64,000 nucleotides of DNA from Joyebacterum sp964521425. Lineage in GTDB: Bacteria; Joyebacterota; Joyebacteria; Joyebacterales; Joyebacteraceae. The stretch lies in NCBI GenBank assembly GCA_964521425.1, contig CAZFRO010000005.1, positions 1 to 64,000 on the forward strand, read 5' to 3'. The translations under genes and the position numbers were made by a program. Below, one piece after another: positions 35,017 to 43,406 of this stretch (positions within the stretch are counted from its first letter, which is position 1; every line of letters starts with the position of its first letter). The notes beneath the pieces are model-generated. The model had not been told where the DNA came from. It made no database searches and was given only the letters and a program-made list of their open reading frames with translations.

Positions 35017-38000
35017 ATGCCGAGTAGATTGACATGCTTAGCGATGTGCTTGGGCCTGCTCATCGCGTCCAGCTCACCCGCGCTTGCCGAATCCGCCGGG
35101 ATCTTCGACATGTGCGACTGGGAAAACGACCATCTGAACTACGATGACGCGGTGCTTGAGCGGTGCATTGCGGCGAAGGACACGTGGGATATCCTCGCTG
35201 GGATGGTCAGGGTGCGTCAGGAGAGCAGTCTTGACAACGACCCGGCGGCCAGCTTGCTGACGTGGCAAGACCTTGTCGCCGGCAGCACCGCCGTGGACAT
35301 CACTTCACACGGGGGCAGTGGCGGCTCCCTGGCGGCGGAGTTCTATGCAGACGAGACCGTCAGAGACGCCGTCTTCGATCAGTACACGCACGAGGAGACC
35401 GGTGGGTATGGGGTGTCCCAGATCAGGGTTGGGACCGTCGTCAGTCCTCCCGACACAGCCTACACTATCACATGGAAGGCTCAGGGCATTTCTGACTTCC
35501 TCTCCTCCGCCGCCCTCGGCATCTCATCGCGGGCGATCCTCTTCGGGGACTACTGCGCCAGCTGCACGAGCGCATACCAGTGGGGATTGGATTTTAGTGG
35601 GTCATGGTGGCCCATCGGTGGTGCGATGTTCTGCTACACGGAGTCTCAGCCCTCCGATCCGCTGACAGACTATCGCGAGAACCTCTACGGTGCGATGAGC
35701 TCTCTGGGCTGCTATGTCCTCGGGCGGGATTCGAGTGTGGGCGACGCAGAGGATGAGATCACCGAAGAAGGTTCAGACGTAGATATCACGGTTCTGGGTG
35801 ACCGTGAGAGCAGCTACCACTTGGATGAGGACTGCCACAACCCCGCCGCCGCCTTCGACGGTGCCTTTGCGTTCGATGGGAAGATCGTGTTCCGAACTGC
35901 CTACGAGGCGGGGTCGATCTGTCACTTCGTGATGGGAGTGGACTCGTGGCGAGACGTGAACGTGAAGGACTGGACTTCATGGGATGTGCTCGCACGTGTA
36001 AGACCGGAGGGAGGGCGAGGAGTCGCCCAGCTCTACGAGGTTGACGACGTGCCTGACAAGGCCGCCTACCGGATCGTGGAGGTGGACCGCTACGGTCGTC
36101 CAACGTTCTCACCGGTCTTCGTACATGGCGCGAAACCGGCGGCGTACGACGAGTGGCTGGCGCATCCGGCTGTCGTGGCTGTGGTAGACAACAAGCATGG
36201 GATGTCGTCGGGGCTCTACCACTGGGTATCGGGTCGGAGGGTGCGCTATGGCCACGAGTTCACCTCGCCTGGAGAGGATGGGCACACGGGGAGTTCGGAT
36301 GGAGGTCCGAGCTTCGCAAGCCGAGCCGACTCGAGCGGGTGCGCGGACATCATCGTGTACACGAATGCAGACTACGATAGCTTGCTCTTGCCCGTGGAGG
36401 ATCACCTCTCCCACTACTCAGGCAAGAAGGTCCTTTACTTCCTAGGAAGCTCCAGCTTGGCCGACGCACAAACGTGCTACGGCGACGTTCACTCAAGCAA
36501 CGTGGCGTACAATCAGGCAACAGGTACCGATAGGTTCCCAACGGATGCCCCAGGGCCACTTCTGCTGCTCGTGGGCGACTCCTATCCGAGTATCATAGTA
36601 TCGCACGACAGCTTCCCTGACGAGCATGACAGGTGCCAGTATCCGTGCTTCTCGGATCGCGACGCCACGGATGTTCTGGGATCCGGCCCGATTGGACTTG
36701 TGCATCGCATCCCTGCTGATACCGTGGCTGAGGTAGAACGAGCATGTGCTGGGGCCTACGACTGGAACCGTGGGGATCATGTAGATCCAAACTGGAGCAC
36801 CATCGAGGTTGTCGGGAACCGATTGGGCGACTCAATCACTGAGTGGCCGATTGAGATGGCCGACGATGCCGCATCGAAATTCATGGGAATGGGTTGTCTG
36901 GCGAAGCCGCCTCTCGTGGAGGGAGACTACCCCTATTCGCAACAGGGCACATTGGACAAGTGGGCAGACTTCGATGCTCAACTTGACGACGGTGCCGCGA
37001 TGCTATGGGGCTTCGGCCGCGTCACGGACGCGCTCTATGACGCAAGCTACGGTGGATGGGCTGGTCACTTCGTGCACAAGCCGGACACAACTGCGAACCG
37101 GACCCAACAACGCATCGTGGCGATGATGCCAGGTTGCACGACAGTCGGAGTCTGGAAGGACAACACCTATGTGACTTCGCTTGTCGAGCGGTGGATGTAC
37201 TTCGATCCGCGGTTCACTCAGATCGTTGGCACGGTCGGGCATCTCACTGGCGGGTGGGAGCACCAGCACCGGAAGGCCGAGGAACTGTACATGGACGCGT
37301 GGCGCGAGGCCCCCAAGGATGCACCTCTTGATTGGGTAGTCTGGCGGGCGACGCAGATGGCGGAGGAGCAGGGCCTCTACTGGATGGAGGACTACTTCAG
37401 ATCGGCCGCCACAATCGGTGGCTACGTTCTGGCTCGACCAGGAGGGGGCTGGAGTACGTCGGCCATTGTGACGGAGGCCGACTCTCTTGTGTTCTGCCCT
37501 TCGGGATGCGGCCAGTCACATGCTGACTCCATTACTATCATCGTGACAGTGAAGGACAAGACGACCGGGATCCCTGTGGTTGGAAAACCTCCGGAGGACA
37601 TCCGCGTAAGTGCGTGGTCGGAGGAAGGCTTCTCGTTGGTCTGTGAGGATACATGCTACATTCTGCCCTGCCTGCATCCGCCATCCCCCACGGATGAGAA
37701 TGGGCAGGCGTTCATCCCCCTGAACCGAGCCGGTGGTCACGGTCCCGGCGCATTCTTGAGTGTCAACGTCAACTTCCCGGCCAGTGGGTATTCGATCGGT
37801 AGGACCATCGATCTGGAGGCCAAGTCGCCCGACATCAACGGCGACGGCTCTGTCGACCCGATTGATTTCGGCCGCTTCGGCACCGACTTCAGCGAAGGGG
37901 TGGGGTGGCGTTCGGATTTCGACTACGACGGAGATGTCGACCCGATCGACTTCGCGAGGTTCTCCGCGCACTTCGGCCACAGCTGCGGGAGCAGACAAAC

Positions 38001-38355
38001 GTCACAGATTCCTCCAGAGCTGCTGGCGCAGCTCGGCCTGGCGCCGCCCGGCGTGGAGGGCGATCAGCTTCCTGCGGTCTACGATCTCGATCAGAACACG
38101 CCGAACCCATTCAACCCTGTTACGTCCGTCAGGTACGCGGTTCCTCGTCCGGGTGGACGCGTGAAGATCGAGGTCTTCGATGTCGCGGGCAGGCATGTCA
38201 CGACGCTAGTCGACGCCGAGAAGGAGCCTGGGTGGTACGTTGCCGCGTGGGATGGAACCGACGATGAGGGACATCGCGTGTCATCGAGCGTGTACTTCTG
38301 CAGGATGGAGGCGGCGGGGTTCTCCGAGAGCCGCAAGCTCGCGCTCGTCAAGTGA
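35017..38355 (+). CDS. Large secreted gingipain-like protein with altered active site, dockerin-like repeats and sorting domain
   Basis: The 1112-residue product has a signal peptide (about 1-25). Residues about 30-200 contain SHGGSGG (H98) and FGDYCASC (C180), arranged like the His/Cys dyad of a caspase fold. A second region (about 445-790; DIIVYTNADYDSLLLPVEDHL, LLLLVGDSYP, GPIGLVHRIPADTVAEVERA) resembles C25 peptidases, but where the protease at 12536 has YLGHGN this one has LWGFGR (Phe for His, about 666), with a Cys kept in MMPGCTTVGVW (about 707). Then come an Ig-like segment, two dockerin-like loops (DINGDGSVDPIDF, DFDYDGDVDPIDF) and the sorting tail. ATG at 35017 follows GGGGAGG at 9 bases; GTG at 35008 is possible. 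Confidence 0.75.
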   Translation: MPSRLTCLAMCLGLLIASSSPALAESAGIFDMCDWENDHLNYDDAVLERCIAAKDTWDILAGMVRVRQESSLDNDPAASLLTWQDLVAGSTAVDITSHGGSGGSLAAEFYADETVRDAVFDQYTHEETGGYGVSQIRVGTVVSPPDTAYTITWKAQGISDFLSSAALGISSRAILFGDYCASCTSAYQWGLDFSGSWWPIGGAMFCYTESQPSDPLTDYRENLYGAMSSLGCYVLGRDSSVGDAEDEITEEGSDVDITVLGDRESSYHLDEDCHNPAAAFDGAFAFDGKIVFRTAYEAGSICHFVMGVDSWRDVNVKDWTSWDVLARVRPEGGRGVAQLYEVDDVPDKAAYRIVEVDRYGRPTFSPVFVHGAKPAAYDEWLAHPAVVAVVDNKHGMSSGLYHWVSGRRVRYGHEFTSPGEDGHTGSSDGGPSFASRADSSGCADIIVYTNADYDSLLLPVEDHLSHYSGKKVLYFLGSSSLADAQTCYGDVHSSNVAYNQATGTDRFPTDAPGPLLLLVGDSYPSIIVSHDSFPDEHDRCQYPCFSDRDATDVLGSGPIGLVHRIPADTVAEVERACAGAYDWNRGDHVDPNWSTIEVVGNRLGDSITEWPIEMADDAASKFMGMGCLAKPPLVEGDYPYSQQGTLDKWADFDAQLDDGAAMLWGFGRVTDALYDASYGGWAGHFVHKPDTTANRTQQRIVAMMPGCTTVGVWKDNTYVTSLVERWMYFDPRFTQIVGTVGHLTGGWEHQHRKAEELYMDAWREAPKDAPLDWVVWRATQMAEEQGLYWMEDYFRSAATIGGYVLARPGGGWSTSAIVTEADSLVFCPSGCGQSHADSITIIVTVKDKTTGIPVVGKPPEDIRVSAWSEEGFSLVCEDTCYILPCLHPPSPTDENGQAFIPLNRAGGHGPGAFLSVNVNFPASGYSIGRTIDLEAKSPDINGDGSVDPIDFGRFGTDFSEGVGWRSDFDYDGDVDPIDFARFSAHFGHSCGSRQTSQIPPELLAQLGLAPPGVEGDQLPAVYDLDQNTPNPFNPVTSVRYAVPRPGGRVKIEVFDVAGRHVTTLVDAEKEPGWYVAAWDGTDDEGHRVSSSVYFCRMEAAGFSESRKLALVK

Positions 38356-38446
38356 TGTGGAGCGGTCGGTGGTAGGTCGACTGCATGTTTGGGCACCCGC
38401 GCCGTTGGCGCGGGTGCTCTTCTGTTAGAGAGACAAGAGCATCCTC
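38352..38446 (+). repeat. 3'-UTR cassette, copy C
   Basis: From the stop codon: AAGTGATGTGGAGCGGTCGG, hairpin, then CTGTTAGAGAGACAAGAGC. It differs from copies A and B at scattered positions and by a longer segment before the hairpin. Confidence 0.7.
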
Positions 38447-38663
38447 AGCGGCACATCGAAGTGAAACCGGCTGGTCAGCTACCACGCGTTGGGTGGCCCC
38501 TCAGAATCGCCATCTCGCGCACCCCATATCAACTTCCTCAATTCCACTATCTGTGATATCATCATATTGGTTCGATCTCTTGAGGTGGCGGCAATTGCTC
38601 CGCCACTCGTGTCGGTAGACACTGGCTTGTGTGATGTCGTGCACAAGGGAGAGGAGCGGGTCA
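38356..38663. other. Intergenic region (308 bases)
   Basis: It holds the terminator of the preceding gene (38393-38418) and a weak promoter candidate (TTCCTC 38534-38539, 17 bases, TATCAT 38557-38562) for the beta-helix gene. Nothing else was recognised. Confidence 0.4.
38393..38418 (+). terminator. Rho-independent terminator, copy C
   Basis: An 11-bp stem, GCACCCGCGCC (38393-38403) with GGCGCGGGTGC (38407-38417), has a 3-base loop and is followed by TCTTCTGTT. Confidence 0.82.
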
Positions 38664-40493
38664 ATGAGAGATTTCGCGCGCACTGCGATTCTGCTGCTTG
38701 TCATCTCGGCGGCAGCGGCCATTCTGTTCACAAGCGACACCGCGAGCGCGACCACGATCTACGTCGATGTCGACGCGGCCGGCGCGGACGATGGTTCTTC
38801 CTGGGAAGATGCATTCACTGGCCTGCAGGACGGTTTCGATGCGGCTGTCTCTGCCGGCGACGAGGTCTGGGTGGCAGCCGGAACCTACCATCCTAGCGTC
38901 GAGATCGGTGGCATCGGAGACCGCTTCATGTCGTTTCAGCTCAAGAACGGCATGGCCGTCTACGGCGGCTTCGCCGGAGTCGAGACGTTGCTTGAGGAGC
39001 GTGACTGGGAAGCGAACGTCACGATTCTCTCAGCGGACATCGGCGTCCCGGATGACAAGGCCGACAACTGCTACCACGTTGTCTACAACCCTGAGGATTT
39101 CTACCTCGACGAGACCGCCGTGCTTGATGGTGTGACGCTTACAAGAGGGAATGCCTCCGGCACGAGCGGGGATACTCGCCGTGGTGGTGGCATGTACAAT
39201 GAGGACGCATCTCCTACGGTCGCCAACTGCGTGTTTCTGGATAACGATGCGACCGGTAGCACCTCCTACTCCTACGGTGGGGGGATGTTCAACTACTACT
39301 CCTCTCCACAGATCACCAACTGCACCTTCACCAACAACATCGCCGGCAAGGCAGGCGGCGCGATGGGCAACACCTTCGCCGCATCACCTACCGTGGTCGA
39401 CTGCATCTTCGAGGGGAACTTCGGAGGACTCGAGTCGAGCGGCAACGGTGACGGGGGCGCCTTGTATAACGGCAACAGTTGCAGCCCGCTCTTTGTCCGG
39501 TGCGATTTCCTGAACAATGGGGCCAACTACAACGGCGGCGCCTCCTACAACTCAGGAGACACCTCCTTCCCCTACTTCGTCAGCTGCAGCTTCATCGGCA
39601 ACTCGGTCCGCATGTATGGTGGCGCCATGTACAATACGAACGAAACCACCACCATGATCCAGTGCACCGTTGTCGGCAATGAGGCCACTGCCGGGAACGC
39701 ACACGGTGGGGCGATGTACAACTTCGCCTCCTCGCCCGTTCTCACCAACTGCGTCTTCTACGACAATGACTCAGGGTGTGTCGGAGAGGGGATCTACAAC
39801 TATCAGTTCTCGCATCCGATCATCACGAACTGCATTCTCATGGGAGAGGACATACTCTACAGTGCGGCTTCCTCCGTACCTGTTGTTACCTACTGCAATG
39901 TCGAGCAGCCAGGATTCGAAGATCCACTGGATCACAACATCTCCGAGGATCCGCTGTTTGTGGATCCCGTGAACGGCGATTTCGAGCTGCAGGCCGGTTC
40001 ACCATGCATCGATGCTGCGAACAACGAGGCTCTTCCGGCGGACGTCGGCGACCTGGATGACGACGGCGACGTCCTTGAGGAGATCCCCTTCGACTTCTTC
40101 GGCAACGACCGTCGGATCGATGACGGCGACACTCCCGACACCGGCAATGGAACAGCGCCGATCGTCGACATGGGAGTTCACGAGTTCGGCGAGTCATGGG
40201 TATCCGTGCCCGACACCGACGGGTTCCGGCTGTCCAGCTTCCCGAACCCCTTCAATCCGCACACAACGATCATGTTCAGTCTGCCCCAACCCAGCGAGGT
40301 CAGTCTGAACATCTACGATTGTGGCGGAAGACTCGTGAAGACGCTGCTGGATTCAAGGAGAACTGCGGGACCGCATGAGGTCGTCTGGACGTCTGAGGAT
40401 CAGGACGGTGAGCGAGTTGCCTCGGGCGTGTACTTCTGCGTGCTCTGTTCTGATTGCGGAGATTCCGTGAAGAAGCTGGTCTTGCTCAAGTAG
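38664..40493 (+). CDS. Secreted parallel beta-helix repeat protein with sorting domain
   Basis: The 609-residue product has a signal peptide (about 1-32, ending ASA) and opens with TIYVDVDAAGADDGSSWEDAF, typical of right-handed beta-helix surface proteins. Residues about 165-400 contain seven or so repeats of the type GGGMYN...SSPTVxNCxFxxN, like polymorphic outer-membrane protein repeats. The sorting tail follows (SFPNPFNPHTTIMFSLP, YDCGGRLVKTLL, VASGVYFCVL, KKLVLLK). ATG at 38664 is preceded by GAGGAGCGGG; a longer reading from 38631 would bury the signal peptide. A carbohydrate-binding or adhesive role is likely; no lyase residues were recognised. Confidence 0.82.
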   Translation: MRDFARTAILLLVISAAAAILFTSDTASATTIYVDVDAAGADDGSSWEDAFTGLQDGFDAAVSAGDEVWVAAGTYHPSVEIGGIGDRFMSFQLKNGMAVYGGFAGVETLLEERDWEANVTILSADIGVPDDKADNCYHVVYNPEDFYLDETAVLDGVTLTRGNASGTSGDTRRGGGMYNEDASPTVANCVFLDNDATGSTSYSYGGGMFNYYSSPQITNCTFTNNIAGKAGGAMGNTFAASPTVVDCIFEGNFGGLESSGNGDGGALYNGNSCSPLFVRCDFLNNGANYNGGASYNSGDTSFPYFVSCSFIGNSVRMYGGAMYNTNETTTMIQCTVVGNEATAGNAHGGAMYNFASSPVLTNCVFYDNDSGCVGEGIYNYQFSHPIITNCILMGEDILYSAASSVPVVTYCNVEQPGFEDPLDHNISEDPLFVDPVNGDFELQAGSPCIDAANNEALPADVGDLDDDGDVLEEIPFDFFGNDRRIDDGDTPDTGNGTAPIVDMGVHEFGESWVSVPDTDGFRLSSFPNPFNPHTTIMFSLPQPSEVSLNIYDCGGRLVKTLLDSRRTAGPHEVVWTSEDQDGERVASGVYFCVLCSDCGDSVKKLVLLK

Positions 40494-40597
40494 ATCCACG
40501 GCTGTTCTTCAGAGCCGTTCTCTTGTCTTCCTTCCCGCCGCCGTTGGCTGCGCGGAGACGACAGAAGTAGACCCCGGAGGCTACGCTCTCTCCTTCA
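40486..40597 (-). pseudogene. Relic of a sorting domain, in frame behind the stop of the 40600-41529 gene
   Basis: Reading on past the TAG stop of the gene at 40600-41529 in the same frame gives DEGESVASGVYFCRLRAA followed by a Lys-rich end and a TGA at 40488-40486. VASGVYFC is the exact core of the sorting tails in this window (the beta-helix gene has ERVASGVYFC). The first half of the domain is missing. It overlaps the 3' end of the beta-helix gene on the other strand by a few bases. Confidence 0.6.
40498..40530 (+). terminator. Probable terminator of the beta-helix gene
   Basis: Stem ACGGCT (40498-40503) with AGCCGT (40513-40518), 9-base loop, followed by the pyrimidine run TCTCTTGTCTTCC. 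Short stem, so moderate support. Confidence 0.45.
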
Positions 40598-40599
40598 TC

Positions 40600-41529
40600 C
40601 TATCTGGCGTTGATGACAGTGGATCTGAGATGAGATAACTCCAGGGGAGTCTCTGTCGCGTATTCGGTGCACTTGCTCGCGACATTCATGCTGACAGCGA
40701 TGTCGGGATGGCGACGCGGTGTACGGATCGCTGGCGGACTGGCCGCAAGGCGTAGCAGATACACGCCGTCTCTGCCTCCCACGATCCGGAACCTGCCCGC
40801 GGGGGCCTCCTCCAGGAAGACAAGAACTGACTCACCGCGTGTCATGACGGGAACATCATTGCTGCGCCCTTGTACTGTGCTCCCCACCTCAACCTCGACG
40901 AGATTGGCGTCTACCGACCCCTTCCAAACATCGCTCACACGCACGGTCACGAGATCCAACCAGTGCTCCAGCTCCTCGATGAACGCGACATCTCCGACGA
41001 GCACTAGATCGGCCCTCCTGGTGATCGCTACGAGTGTCCGGCTCGCCACGATCTCCTCCACAGATTCGTACATCTCCCTGGCATCCATACTCTCGTGATA
41101 TCGCATGTAGGCCACGCTATCCATGAGCTCTGCATACTGGGAGTGACAGTCAAGACGCCCATCACCGTCTATCTTCAAGAACACGAACACCGTGTCGCCG
41201 ACTGCGAGGGCCACGGGCAAACGCTCGCGGGAGCCAAGTGCTGGTTCCACCAAGTGACCGCCTATGCGAAACGTGAGGGCCCTCGCATCTGATGAACCCT
41301 TTGCGTACTCGTCCACGGCAAGCGTTGCGAGCGTGTAGAACTGCCTCCGGTTCGACAACCACCCTGTGAGTGTGTCCACCTCAGCGATGGTCCCCAGCGC
41401 GATGACATCCGTCGCATAGACCCATGTCTCCAGCCAGTCCGACGAGCTGCCGCAGGCAGGCGCACAGCACCCGAAGACCAGGCATACCACGCCAACAACC
41501 AAGAGCAGATTCAGGTTTGGCTTCCCCAT
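40600..41529 (-). CDS. Secreted two-module protein of unknown function (paralog of 22525-23463)
   Basis: The 309-residue product has a signal sequence with several Cys (LVVGVVCLVFGCCAPACG), possibly a lipoprotein. Two modules follow: DVIALGTIAEV...FYTLATLAVDEYAKG...GDTVFVFLKIDGDG (about 38-140) and ADLVLVGDVAFIEE...LVTVRVSDVWKG...GESVLVFLEEAPAG (about 165-275). The same two-module layout is seen in the protein at 22525-23463, with low identity but matching strand order. In both cases the neighbour is a sorting-domain gene. Behind its stop an in-frame sorting-domain relic remains, so the ancestor may have been a secreted, sorted protein. Confidence 0.62.
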   Translation of the reverse strand: MGKPNLNLLLVVGVVCLVFGCCAPACGSSSDWLETWVYATDVIALGTIAEVDTLTGWLSNRRQFYTLATLAVDEYAKGSSDARALTFRIGGHLVEPALGSRERLPVALAVGDTVFVFLKIDGDGRLDCHSQYAELMDSVAYMRYHESMDAREMYESVEEIVASRTLVAITRRADLVLVGDVAFIEELEHWLDLVTVRVSDVWKGSVDANLVEVEVGSTVQGRSNDVPVMTRGESVLVFLEEAPAGRFRIVGGRDGVYLLRLAASPPAIRTPRRHPDIAVSMNVASKCTEYATETPLELSHLRSTVINAR

Positions 41530-41583
41530 GACTCTATCCTCTCATGACATGGAGCCTCCGGGAAACCCGGAACGGTTCCCCCA

Positions 41584-43392
41584 TCAACCCCCACCTGGCC
41601 CCCTTCGCAGGTACGCCACGCCCCATGTCCCAGGGCCCGCGTGTGTCCCTACGATTGCACCGATTTCAGAGACGGTCACTCCGTCAAAGCCGAACTGCTC
41701 GCGGAAGGAAGCGTCAAGACGCTCCACCATCTCCGGGCGCTCCGCCTGCACGATCCCGAGCATCCCGCCGGTGGCACCCTCGAGTTCCGGGGCCGCCAGC
41801 TCGACCAGTTTATCGATGACGCCTCTATCTCCGATCGCCTTCGCCGCCGCTGTTATCTCCCCTTCGTCGACCGTCAGGACCGGTTTCACGCGGGCGAGCT
41901 TGCCGACCAGGGCTTGTGCCCGGCCGATGCGCCCCCCCTTCACGAGACAGTCGAGCGTTCCCACTGTGAAGTAGATGCGCGCGCGTGCGGAGAGAGCCGA
42001 GGCAAGCACCTCGAGTTCCTCGAGGGACGCCCCGCCCCTGGCGGCCCGCGCCGTCTCTATGACAACAAGCCCGAGCGCCGCCGATACGGTCCTCGAATCG
42101 ATGACCTTCACCTGAAGACCACTGGTCTGCTCTGATGCGGTCTTGGCCGACTGAACCGTCCCGCTCATCTTTGATGATATGTGAATGGAGAGGGCGGACT
42201 TCGTCTCCCAACTCAGTTCCTCATAGCGATCGAGGAAGTCCTGAGAAGTAGGCTGCGACGTCGTCGGCAGCTTCCCAACGGTGGCGAGCTTCGCGTAGAA
42301 CTCCTCACGGGAGAGATCAACACCGTCCCTGTAGCTCCCGTCATCGAAGTGCACCATCAGCGGCACGACGACAATCCCCAGCTCCTCCGCGATCTCATCC
42401 GGAATGTCGGCCGTCGAATCTGTGACGATGCGGACCTGCCGCTCACCGCTGACGGTCTTCCGGATGAACTCCCGGTGCTGCTGGCGCATGTCATCGACTT
42501 TCCTGCTCTGCACGTCTCCGAACTTCTCCGCGGCTTCGAATACCTTGTCTGGATTGTTCGTATGGATGTGCACGCGGACGAGCCCTTTGCCTCCGACCAC
42601 TATGAGTGAACCGCCCATACCTACGAGCAGGATATGGAGATCATCTCTGTCGACGTCGGGGCTCTCGACCAGGAACTCCGTGCAGTACTGGTACTTGAGG
42701 TCCTTCTCTTTCATCTTCGGTAGCGCCGCATGGCTCACGGTCGGCAGCGCATCGAGCGCGTCGCCCACGTCATCACCCCTGAACAGGCGGAGTATGCCTT
42801 CGAGGAAGTCGACGAAGCCCTCTCCACCCGCATCAACCACGCCTGCTTCCTTGAGAACCGGCAGAAGATCAGGCGTCCTGGCCAGGCTCTCCGCTGCCGT
42901 CCGGTGCATCGCGGAGATGATGTTCAGGAAGTCCCCTTCGCCCTCCTCGACCACGCGCGCGGCTTCCTCGGTCGCCTCGCGCATCACAGTGAGGATGGTC
43001 CCCTCCGTCGGCTCGGCCATTGCTTCGTAGGCGCCGTTCACCGATTTGGCAAGTGCGGCGGCGAAGGCCGGCGGGTAGAGACGATCAGTGTCTGTGAGTT
43101 CTCCGGCGAAGCCCCGCATGAACTGGGCGAAGATGACGCCGGCGTTTCCGCTTGCTCCCAACAACACAGCACGCGACAGCGCCTCGGCGATCTCACCGAG
43201 GGGACGGTTCTCAAGGGGGCGCATGGCGTCGGTGGCCGCCTTGAGCGTGAGTGTCAGATTTGTGCCGGTGTCGCCGTCAGGAACAGGAAAGACGTTAATC
43301 TCGTTCAGGTGGGCGCGCTCCGTCGCTACCCACTGGGCGCCGGCGATGAACGCATTCACAAACCGTGGGCCATCGATGTAGCGGATTGCCAC
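41584..43392 (-). CDS. DAK2-DegV fusion, putative one-chain fatty acid kinase (FakA-FakB-like)
   Basis: The 602-residue product joins an N-terminal DAK2 (DhaL-like) kinase domain (about 8-200; NVFPVPDGDTGTNL, GASGNAGVIFAQFMRG, AGVVDAGGEGFVDFL), a FakA-like middle segment (about 220-310; YCTEFLV, GGSLIVVGGKGLVRVHIHT) and a DegV/FakB lipid-binding domain (about 318-595; VTDSTADIPDE, TSQPTSQDFLDRY, HISSKMSGTVQSA). FakA phosphorylates a fatty acid held by FakB, feeding phospholipid synthesis; normally these are two proteins. GTG at 43392 follows AGGAGGA. It is followed by no lipid gene here; argS lies 15 bases upstream on the same strand. Confidence 0.88.
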   Translation of the reverse strand: MAIRYIDGPRFVNAFIAGAQWVATERAHLNEINVFPVPDGDTGTNLTLTLKAATDAMRPLENRPLGEIAEALSRAVLLGASGNAGVIFAQFMRGFAGELTDTDRLYPPAFAAALAKSVNGAYEAMAEPTEGTILTVMREATEEAARVVEEGEGDFLNIISAMHRTAAESLARTPDLLPVLKEAGVVDAGGEGFVDFLEGILRLFRGDDVGDALDALPTVSHAALPKMKEKDLKYQYCTEFLVESPDVDRDDLHILLVGMGGSLIVVGGKGLVRVHIHTNNPDKVFEAAEKFGDVQSRKVDDMRQQHREFIRKTVSGERQVRIVTDSTADIPDEIAEELGIVVVPLMVHFDDGSYRDGVDLSREEFYAKLATVGKLPTTSQPTSQDFLDRYEELSWETKSALSIHISSKMSGTVQSAKTASEQTSGLQVKVIDSRTVSAALGLVVIETARAARGGASLEELEVLASALSARARIYFTVGTLDCLVKGGRIGRAQALVGKLARVKPVLTVDEGEITAAAKAIGDRGVIDKLVELAAPELEGATGGMLGIVQAERPEMVERLDASFREQFGFDGVTVSEIGAIVGTHAGPGTWGVAYLRRGPGGG

Positions 43393-43406
43393 TAGCTATC
43401 CTCCTA

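Noticed and set aside
38664..40200. Repetitive Gly/Asn/Cys codons as a DNA repeat array or CRISPR
   Set aside because: The periodicity is that of beta-helix protein repeats with variable length and no spacer/repeat structure.
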